From Schlesneria paludicola DSM 18645 (GTDB taxonomy: Bacteria > Planctomycetota > Planctomycetia > Planctomycetales > Planctomycetaceae), in NCBI GenBank assembly GCA_945869955.1, contig CAMBQP010000020.1, positions 1 through 43,288 of the forward strand: a DNA stretch of 43,288 nucleotides. The letters are read 5' to 3'. The notes beneath the pieces are model-generated. The model searched no databases and was not told the DNA's origin. It saw only the letters and a list, made by a program, of their open reading frames with translations. Position numbers and translations under genes: made by a program. Shown one piece after another: positions 8,641-15,476 of this stretch. Numbering within the stretch: position 1 is the first letter of the stretch; the number at the start of each line of letters is the position of its first letter.

Positions 8641-9570
8641 ATGACCTCTCTGAATCGTGCGCTGGTTGAAGACACTTACGCAGAAGCTTTTCGCAGTATC
8701 TATGCCGAAGTTTTGATTACCGCACGGGATCGAACTTGGCTTGACCATGCTGTTCATGCCGTAACCGGGCACGCGTCGAGCAGTATCTTTTGTGAATGTG
8801 AAGCAGGAGTCGACCGTTATGTGGGGCCGGGGGGTGACGAGTCGTTCTCGACCCCCGATGGGCGACCGGGTGCCATCGTCCAGTTTCACGTCCCACGATT
8901 CAAAAAAGAACGAGAAAAATTACTCGAAAAAGTACTGTTGCATCGACTCAGCCAGAATGTCTTAACGTCCCCGACCGCCTCGTGCTTTAACCTGCTTGAG
9001 ACCGACCCCTATTTTAAACTCGGCCGGAAAATTGCTTTTTTTGGCGATGGTTATCAAGTTCGAGACGAACGATTCGGACGCAAAGTCTGGGTGCTGCCTA
9101 TTATGGGTGGCGAATTCCTCATCGATCGCCGGTTTGGTTTTACCGATGGAATCATGGGTGGAAACCTCTGGTTTTTCTCGACCTCAATCGATGCCTCGCT
9201 GGATGCGGCCGAACGGGGTGTCAAGGCACTTGACCAGGTTGCGGGAACAATCGCTCCCTTCCCAGGTGGGGTTGCGGCAAGTGGCTCGAAAGCGGGAAGT
9301 GCCTACTCATTCCTGTTCGCCAGCACCAACCATCCATTCTGCCCAACTCTCAGGGAAAAACTGGGAGATCAGTCGCAAGTTCCCGCAGGGGTGAATTCGA
9401 TCATGGAAATTATTATCAATGGACGCGACCTAGCCACCGTCGCCGCAGGAACGCAGGCGATCATTGCAGCAACCGTCGAGACGCCAGGATTGGTCAAAAT
9501 TTCGGCAGGAAATTATGGCGGCCGGCTCGGAAAAAGCTTTGTTTATCTTCGCCCTGAACTCCACCCTTGA
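8641..9570 (+). CDS. fhcD: Formylmethanofuran:tetrahydromethanopterin formyltransferase (Ftr/FhcD)
   Basis: A 309-residue soluble enzyme that is Ftr-like over its full length, with family segments ASSSIFCECEAGVD, GRPGAIVQFHV, TASCFNLL, FGFTDGIMGGNLWF, the Gly-rich GVAASGSKAGSAYSFLFAST and the C-terminal ISAGNYGGRLGKSF. Ftr moves a formyl group between a methanofuran-type carrier and tetrahydromethanopterin. In bacteria it belongs to the Fhc complex of the H4MPT-linked formaldehyde oxidation pathway, known in methylotrophic proteobacteria and planctomycetes. The other Fhc subunits (FhcA, FhcB, FhcC) are not in the window. The ATG at 8641 starts directly at the conserved domain; its ribosome site is weak, consistent with translation coupled to the gene before it. 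Confidence 0.93.
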   Translation: MTSLNRALVEDTYAEAFRSIYAEVLITARDRTWLDHAVHAVTGHASSSIFCECEAGVDRYVGPGGDESFSTPDGRPGAIVQFHVPRFKKEREKLLEKVLLHRLSQNVLTSPTASCFNLLETDPYFKLGRKIAFFGDGYQVRDERFGRKVWVLPIMGGEFLIDRRFGFTDGIMGGNLWFFSTSIDASLDAAERGVKALDQVAGTIAPFPGGVAASGSKAGSAYSFLFASTNHPFCPTLREKLGDQSQVPAGVNSIMEIIINGRDLATVAAGTQAIIAATVETPGLVKISAGNYGGRLGKSFVYLRPELHP

Positions 9571-9661
9571 AAATCACCCATCCAGATCAAAGCACTCACC
9601 TCGGTCAAAGCTCTCTCCCAGATCAAAACGCGAGGAAATTGTCTCGGGCAAAGACTCTTTA

Positions 9662-9689
9662 TGACCCAAGCTCAAATGTGACCCAAGCT
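9662..9689. repeat. 11-bp direct repeat, period 17
   Basis: Two copies of TGACCCAAGCT, at 9662-9672 and 9679-9689, running into the stop codon of the following minus-strand gene. A looser repetition built on AGATCAAA / GGTCAAAG units lies just to the left (about 9585-9632). Confidence 0.7.
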
Positions 9690-10467
9690 AAAACTCCCAT
9701 GTTCGGTCAGCCCCCCCCATTTGCAAATCCGCCAGATCCAATGCGGTCAATTCACGCTCAATCTGCTCACGTAGCGACCCCTTTAAATGGACCGCAACGG
9801 TGATAAACCGAGGAATGGCAGAGAGCTTACCGATTTCTGCAGCAAAAATTGAGGAATGAAGATGCTTCGATTCGTTTGCTAACCACGCCTGATCCGCGGA
9901 AAAACTGCATTCCAGAAAGACTGCTTGCAACTTCTGGCGAAACGGCTGTAACCCTGCCAACTCCCAAAGTCGCTCAGTGGGACCAGTATCTGAGGCGATA
10001 ATCACGGCAGACTGGTCGTCCTCGACCAGAAAACCAAGTGTCGGTATCACATGATTCACGGTAACCGGTGTGATTCGCAGCCCTGACAGCGCGATCGGCA
10101 ATTCGGAAACCAGCAAATGTTCTTCGAGAAAACGATTCCCCTTGGCACCGATCCGCAGCAGATCTGGCCATAATCGATCATTAAACAGGTCTGTTTTCAG
10201 CGTACGCCAAACGTCTTCGTGCGCATAAACCGCCGGGGGCTGACTTTCCTGCTCGTAGATATTATCCAAAAACAGAGGCAGGCTCGCGACGTGATCGAGG
10301 TGCGAATGTGACAAAAATACGTGCTCAATCGATTGCTGCTTCGACACGGGGGTCAGTAATCCCAAGCAACCGGCGTCGATCGCCACATAATCATTGATCA
10401 GAAATGTCGTCAGATACTGTGTTGCACAACCACTGTCGAGGCTGGAACCGAGCTGTTGGATTTTCAC
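9688..10467 (-). CDS. MBL-fold hydrolase, class-II cyclic-nucleotide phosphodiesterase-like
   Basis: A 259-residue protein with the metallo-beta-lactamase zinc motif SHSHLDH at ~53-59, followed by VASLPLFLDNIY. The HxHLDHxxS context matches class-II 3',5'-cyclic nucleotide phosphodiesterases (CpdP/PDE1) better than lactamases or RNase Z. Later metal ligands are plausible in ASDTGP and near VAVHLKG. The likely reaction is phosphodiester hydrolysis, perhaps of cAMP or cGMP, but the substrate is an inference from the motif. The start is GTG at 10467, preceded by a strong GGGAGGG. It lies 92 bp downstream of the FHA-LuxR gene, with which it may be co-transcribed. Confidence 0.82.
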   Translation of the reverse strand: MKIQQLGSSLDSGCATQYLTTFLINDYVAIDAGCLGLLTPVSKQQSIEHVFLSHSHLDHVASLPLFLDNIYEQESQPPAVYAHEDVWRTLKTDLFNDRLWPDLLRIGAKGNRFLEEHLLVSELPIALSGLRITPVTVNHVIPTLGFLVEDDQSAVIIASDTGPTERLWELAGLQPFRQKLQAVFLECSFSADQAWLANESKHLHSSIFAAEIGKLSAIPRFITVAVHLKGSLREQIERELTALDLADLQMGGADRTWEF

Positions 10468-10559
10468 AAAACCCTCCCAGGCCTGTCACATCAAATTCCA
10501 CTCACCGTGATCAGGGGCATCCCCTTCAGGCGGATCCGTTTTCTGTTGACAAAGCCGAC

Positions 10560-11351
10560 CTACCGATCGCTGGTCTCAGGAATGTTCTGCGATTCCGATG
10601 GGGGATTCGTCTTGACGGGAAGGTCCACCTCGACAAAAATGACCGGCTGTGTCCATGCAATTTCAGAACGCCTCAACAGCGCCAGTAACTCGTCCCGTGA
10701 ATGGACACCCAACTTTTTGTAGATACTCCCCAGTTGCGTTCGCACCGTATGCGGACTGCGATACAATTTTTGGCCAATTTCCTCAACCGTGGTTAGCCCT
10801 CGACAAGCCCAGCGAATGACTTCCAGTTCCGCCGGACTGATTCGGTCCAGTGACACGATTTCATTCGATTTTTGTGCTGGACCGGTTAGGAAATTGACTG
10901 TCCTTGACTTTTCGATCCGCTCTTGTGCCGCTGCATCAGACTCGTCCAGAATGCTTGCTTTTGGCGAGACAAAATAAAGCTCTAATCCCCCCAGAGACAT
11001 GCGGTCACCGACGACGGCACGCGTTTTCACTTGTGGCAACAATGGAACACCGTTCAACCGTGTACCGCCTAAGGAGCCAAGATCCTTAATCCACAATCCA
11101 CCCTGATCCCCCCGCAACATCGCATGCTGACGAGAAACCTGCTTGTATTCTGGAGGTATCACGATGTCACAATCAACCAGACGCCCCACCACTTGGGGAT
11201 GATCAAACACTAACGCTTGCCACACATTCCGAGGGACATTGGTCATCAAAAGATAGGCAGCAGGATCCACACAACTCTCCTTGGGCAACCCGCCCTGAAT
11301 GCGATTTTCGTCAATTTGAACAATACAACAACCAATCGTTTTTTGAATCAA
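10560..11351 (-). CDS. FHA domain - LuxR-type HTH transcriptional regulator
   Basis: A 263-residue protein with two recognisable domains. An FHA domain lies at ~45-115, with VVGRLVDCDIVIP, the core SRQHAML and GGTRLNGVPL; it binds phosphothreonine peptides. A LuxR/GerE helix-turn-helix follows at ~170-235, with ISPAELEVIRWACRGLTTVE, SPHTVRTQLGSIYKKLGV and SRDELLALL. This suggests a DNA-binding regulator controlled by Ser/Thr kinase signalling, a common theme in planctomycetes; its targets are unknown. The first usable start is TTG at 11351. ATG at 11246 is an alternative that would still keep the whole FHA domain, and neither has a clear ribosome site. Confidence 0.87.
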   Translation of the reverse strand: MIQKTIGCCIVQIDENRIQGGLPKESCVDPAAYLLMTNVPRNVWQALVFDHPQVVGRLVDCDIVIPPEYKQVSRQHAMLRGDQGGLWIKDLGSLGGTRLNGVPLLPQVKTRAVVGDRMSLGGLELYFVSPKASILDESDAAAQERIEKSRTVNFLTGPAQKSNEIVSLDRISPAELEVIRWACRGLTTVEEIGQKLYRSPHTVRTQLGSIYKKLGVHSRDELLALLRRSEIAWTQPVIFVEVDLPVKTNPPSESQNIPETSDR

Positions 11352-11478
11352 GTCATCACGAGACAGACTGTGCCTCAGCTTTCAAATCATAACAACTACC
11401 AACCCCCTCGAAAGACCTAAACCTGCAATTTACCCAAAAACCACGAACGGGCTCGTTTTCCGACAATCTTAATCCCTT

Positions 11479-11502
11479 GAGCAATCCCGCGAGCAATCCC
11501 GT
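11479..11502. repeat. 12-bp tandem duplication
   Basis: Two adjacent copies of GAGCAATCCCGY lie 4 bp beyond the stop codon of the minus-strand CAAX protease gene. Confidence 0.8.
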
Positions 11503-11506
11503 GAGG

Positions 11507-12187
11507 TTACCAGAGATGCCAATTCGCCGTCAGCAGGATATACGCGGCGAGTAACCCGTTTGTGACACCGTGCATCACCACACAGGACCAGATGTTGCGG
11601 GTGTACCAATACAGAGTATTGATCAAGGCACACCACGCCAATGCAGCCAGAATCTCGGTGTGCATTAGTGCGAAAATCACAGTCACACCCAAGAAACTCC
11701 ACCGGGTAAATGCACCCTCTGCCACTGATTGAAACTGCTCAGAAATCAAATACCTCGAAAGAAAGCCCCGCCAGAAAAATTCTTCCACCAAAGGAACAAT
11801 CAGCATCATTTCGAGAATCCGCACCAACACAAACAGCAACTGAGCGGCGGAAGGACCACCTGCAGACAAGGGATTAAAACCGACTCGTTCACCGGGTAAC
11901 AACCAGATTTTCAACAATTCCGCGCCAGGAATCCCCTCAAGCGAAATCGACGACTGGACACGATCCAAACCAATCCAGAGCAACAGTCCCACAATTCCAC
12001 AGATCACCCCCCACCACACACCATCCATTCGAAACACCGCATAACGTTTCCAAAAAATCCCCAAGGCGACCGCGGCCATCACCCCCTTCATGGTACAGAG
12101 GAATTCGTACGACAACCCAAAAACCCCGCTCGATTCAAAGGTTGTCGGAATCACGTACAATAAAAATGGCAACACATAAGGGAGCAT
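11507..12187 (-). CDS. Exosortase-associated CAAX prenyl protease-related protein (CPBP family)
   Basis: A 226-residue integral membrane protein with several hydrophobic helices from the N terminus (LPYVLPFLLYVIPTTF) onward. It carries the CPBP/Abi motifs: VPLVEEFFWRGFLSRYL (EExxxR) at ~140, a His in FALMHTEILAAL at ~175 and VVMHGVTNGLLAAYILLT near the end. The short length, the opening and the C-terminal ANWHLW resemble the CAAX protease-related family found with PEP-CTERM/exosortase systems (TIGR03008-like, from memory). A PEP-CTERM protein is encoded 436 bp upstream on the same strand, which supports that reading. Its exact substrate is unknown; no exosortase is in the window. The ATG start is at 12187. 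Confidence 0.85.
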   Translation of the reverse strand: MLPYVLPFLLYVIPTTFESSGVFGLSYEFLCTMKGVMAAVALGIFWKRYAVFRMDGVWWGVICGIVGLLLWIGLDRVQSSISLEGIPGAELLKIWLLPGERVGFNPLSAGGPSAAQLLFVLVRILEMMLIVPLVEEFFWRGFLSRYLISEQFQSVAEGAFTRWSFLGVTVIFALMHTEILAALAWCALINTLYWYTRNIWSCVVMHGVTNGLLAAYILLTANWHLW

Positions 12188-12623
12188 GGATGTCTCTGTG
12201 GCCGGGAATCATGCTGAGTTCACGATATTCACGAATTCTATCCTACCGACACACCCTTCGTTCGAAAACCCGCTTGAAGGTCGTTCCCGCAAATTCCTCA
12301 ATGTTCCTCAATGTGCTAACAGACAATGTTCCCCCAGACCCCCCTCCCCATTCCGCTTCTTCTCCACTTTTCTACCCTCGGTTCCATCTGGCCATTCGGT
12401 ATATGAGAAGCCCTGGCAAAAACTTTGATCGTCAACTGTATGGTCGTCGACCGTATTTCAGTGGAACCCGATTTCCCTCAACACCTTCCGGCATCGACGC
12501 CAATATGATGCAAAGCCATTCCAAAAACGGCTTTCGCAGCCGATTTGTCTCCATCAAAATAAAAAACGAACGATCAACTTACGCTGATCGCCCGTCTCTC
12601 TCATCGAATCAACAATATGACAC
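12188..12623. other. Intergenic region between PEP-CTERM gene and CAAX protease gene
   Basis: 436 bp with no credible gene. It holds the PEP-CTERM terminator (12555-12590), a CCTCAATGTT/CCTCAATGTG duplication near 12297-12316 and, by inference, the promoter of the CAAX protease gene. An open frame crossing it on the plus strand is antisense to both neighbours and has no domain. Confidence 0.6.
12555..12590 (-). terminator. Rho-independent terminator after PEP-CTERM gene
   Basis: Read on the minus strand, CGATCA (from 12590) and TGATCG (to 12571) form a 6-bp stem around an 8-base loop, followed by TTCGTTTTTTATTTT. It begins 33 bp after the PEP-CTERM stop codon, suggesting that this gene is transcribed as a single unit. 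Confidence 0.75.
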
Positions 12624-13394
12624 TCAAGACGAGACGCCATTACGTCGTCGTCGATATCCAGCAACAGCCATTCCCACAATGCCCGTACCCAGCAATCCCA
12701 AGGTCGAGGGCTCTGGCACCACCGCAGTTGCTGAAGTGAACACGTTATTGAATCCGTTCTTGCTGGTGCCGCTCGTCATGTTATATGTGTAAGTCAGCGT
12801 GTGAAGACCAGCAGCAACGTTCCTGGAGAAATTATACGTCCTGAAACTTAAGTTATTGGCGAGGATGAGTGCACTGGTCGTCGTAACCACGTTACCATCC
12901 AGGGCGATAACAACACCCCCAACACCAGGTGCAGCCAATTTACCAGCAATATCGATTTTAGCAGCGTTAGCGACTGAGAACGTCGTTTTGTAGATAAATG
13001 TCGATGGATTGGTGGCTGTAGTCCCTGCAATAGCAGAAGTGCCGATACCAGTCGATTTCCACGAGATGTACTGGGATTTCGCAGAATCAGTGATCCAGTT
13101 AAAGCTACCACCATTCGTCGCGGGTGCATTGTGCCCAATGTTATTATTAGCAGCGTAGGTCGAACCGACTTTCGTCCCGCCAGTCGCTAATGTGTAGTGA
13201 CTGTCTACGGGTGGATTACTATTGTTCGCTGCCACCGTCAGCAAAGTCTGGGTAGGAGCATCGAACTTGGTATTACCCACACCAGTGTTGTACAGATTAA
13301 GATTCACGAGCCCTGCATTCGCGTTAACAGTACTGCCAACAATCGCGATCAACATTGCTGCAGAGCGAACGAACGATCGAATTGAAACCTTCAT
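12624..13394 (-). CDS. PEP-CTERM sorting domain protein
   Basis: A 256-residue secreted protein. It begins MKVSIRSFVRSAAMLIAIVG with a signal peptide ending near ANA-G (~residue 28). It ends with the three-part PEP-CTERM tag: VVPEPST, then a hydrophobic helix (LGLLGTGIVGMAVAGY), then RRRR. Exosortase recognises this tag, removes it and delivers the protein to the surface or extracellular matrix. The body is Thr/Asn/Ala-rich and predicted beta; repeated TT and NN stretches resemble other planctomycete PEP-CTERM proteins, but no enzyme domain is visible. ATG at 13394 is preferred over TTG at 13421 because an AGAGGG sits just before it. It has its own terminator. Confidence 0.92.
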   Translation of the reverse strand: MKVSIRSFVRSAAMLIAIVGSTVNANAGLVNLNLYNTGVGNTKFDAPTQTLLTVAANNSNPPVDSHYTLATGGTKVGSTYAANNNIGHNAPATNGGSFNWITDSAKSQYISWKSTGIGTSAIAGTTATNPSTFIYKTTFSVANAAKIDIAGKLAAPGVGGVVIALDGNVVTTTSALILANNLSFRTYNFSRNVAAGLHTLTYTYNMTSGTSKNGFNNVFTSATAVVPEPSTLGLLGTGIVGMAVAGYRRRRNGVSS

Positions 13395-13466
13395 TTTGAC
13401 CCTCTTTTTGAAAATACTCAACAGAAACCAGACAGACAGAAATCGAAACTTAACTACTACAGAACT

Positions 13467-13988
13467 TCAAGCGAAACTTGAAGACTTAAAGTCCGGCGGA
13501 CTGCCGTGAGACGCGGCTCTCCATCCCCGGCGAGACCTTATTCCCGGAGAATTTTTTTTTCCAATTCCGAATAGCGACTGTTCAATGTGCGAGCCAACAA
13601 CAGAATGGCTGGCCCCCAGACGCCGAAGTCCATCGCAGTACAGTGATGCCATCCACCTCATCGCCCCTCCCAGAAGCTGAATCGACATTGTCCGATCGCG
13701 GCCTTTGACACACGGGGCCGAATCATTCTGCCGTGCCCGTTCCGTAGCCGCAGCAAACTCCTTCGTCTGCATCACCACCGACATGAGGCCTGCGATCACC
13801 GACCCGGCCCCGCGTAAAAATTCCTGCCAAACTTCCCGTTTGCGCATGTCCAAAGTTTGGGGATCCACTTTCAGTCGTCGTTCCCATTCCGCAAGTTTTG
13901 GAAAGACCTCACCAGTAAAACGGACAATCATCTCTAACACCGACTCACTAAATTTGCCGTGCCGACCATTCACAGAAATCGTTCCCAT
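13467..13988 (-). pseudogene. Probable N-terminal remnant of an ISKra4-type transposase
   Basis: A 173-residue frame. Residues ~20-45 (MIVRFTGEVFPKLAEWERRL) and ~60-90 resemble, from memory, the N-terminal helical part of ISKra4-family transposases, and SIQLLGGAMRWMASLYC resembles the following LLGPVR..YYxC segment. The catalytic region is absent: after ~130 residues the frame runs into basic, Ser-rich sequence and stops at 13467, just upstream of the PEP-CTERM gene. A full transposase would be about 400 residues or more. I therefore read it as a decayed or truncated mobile element; the alternative is a short hypothetical protein. The assignment rests on pattern recall, not on a search. Confidence 0.45.
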
Positions 13989-15476
13989 CGAACCCCCTCC
14001 CTGCGAAACTCAGTACTGAATCCATTCGATCCTCGATTCGCCTACAGCCGGGAAGAATGACGAAATTTCGAAATTTTCTCTTGTCTCAGGAATTCAACAT
14101 GTGTACCTCCAATGCAAAATGGGGTTGCACCCCCGTTGGACACGATTGCTTACCATGAGATGACGGCAGCGTTCAACGTCGCCTCGTCCGCATCCCTACT
14201 GACGTGCATCCAGGGATCACTGCTGGCGACATTCATGGAACTTGACGTCACAAAGCCACACAGAAATACCCCCACGAACGAGAACTGCAGGAGTCACAAT
14301 GACAGGCACCTTAGACGCGGCTCCAGCGGCGATTCACGCGATGGTAAATACGGATACGGACAATAAGTTTTCCATAACTTCCCTTTCCGGAGTCTCTGAA
14401 TAATTGCGCCTGCCAGCGTTCCCCAAAACAAATGAGAATCCGGCGCGATTACGATTTGCGATCACTCGACATCTCATCCGTATCGCTGCGGTTCGCCATA
14501 TCGCTGCGGTTGGCCAGCTTCCGAAAAACAATCTCCTTCAGACTGGATTCAGTCTGGAAATCGCGGAATCGCTTTGATCGACACGTCGCCTCACCTCACA
14601 GCAATTGTGAGCAAAACGAATCCCTCTCATCACACGGCTTACCGACAACGAACAGCTCTACTGGGATACTCGCACGTTTGTTTTTCAGTACATCAAGAAT
14701 TCTTCGTTTTCAAAAAGAAAATTGATTTTTCGTTGAAACTTCGAAAATCGCCATTCGCCAGATTGATCGTTTAACCCAAAGCCACCGGCGCCGGCCTATC
14801 GGTGTTCAGCCGATCTCTTCGAACGTTGCCGAGCATCGATTGCGGTTGCTGCAAGCAGTGGGTTGCTGAGAACGACCGGGAATCCAGCTCGTTTTGTTCG
14901 CTTTCGTTTGCTCGGGGCCGAATTTTCCGGGGCGCACTGAGATCCTTACGATCTGGGGACTGAAACAAGGTGGCATCGCGTCACTCGAACGCTTTGGCCA
15001 AGGGGGCCTTGATCGAATTCCGATTGAACGACGCGTCAGAGGCCGTATTAACAGCTTCGTCCCCTCAATTCGTCCCCTCAACCAGTGATCTGGACTCCAG
15101 GGTGTGATGATCTGGCGTCTGTTCAGCGAGCGTCTGACGGAAGCCCGGCGATCGCAAGCGGGGCAGCCGCATCACAGATGTGACGATACCGCGAGCCAAA
15201 GGGGTACCGTTGCCCCACACGCAGCCCGATACACGACGCAGCAGAATCGGCGCGTCGTTGAACCCTTGCATGTCACTGATTAGGATCTCAAATGCGTCCG
15301 CATGGGACTCGTGGGATTTCAGACGGTATTGCTTTCTCTGAAAGTACCGGAAAACGCGGCATGATCCGTCGTTTTTTCGGATTTGAGTTTGTAAACTGCA
15401 TGCGACCCCGCTGCGATGATGCCCCTGTCGTTGTTTACAGCAGGGCATAACCTGGTTGCCATTGCAGGAAGATCGA
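13989..15476. other. Gene desert, possible mobile-element remnant
   Basis: About 1.5 kb without a convincing gene on either strand. Short open frames show no domain, good ribosome site or consistent codon pattern. Near 14115-14135 a GGGGTTGCACCCC palindrome could be part of a decayed element end. The last part (15100-15476) presumably carries the promoter of the DUF1592 gene, though no clear promoter motif is visible. Confidence 0.5.

Noticed and set aside
12142..12792. Plus-strand open frame of 216 codons
   Set aside because: It runs antisense through the PEP-CTERM 3' end and its terminator and shows no domain or ribosome site.
15065..15448. 127-codon minus-strand frame upstream of the DUF1592 gene
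   Set aside because: Its residue composition is random-like, no domain is seen and it lies in the presumed promoter region.
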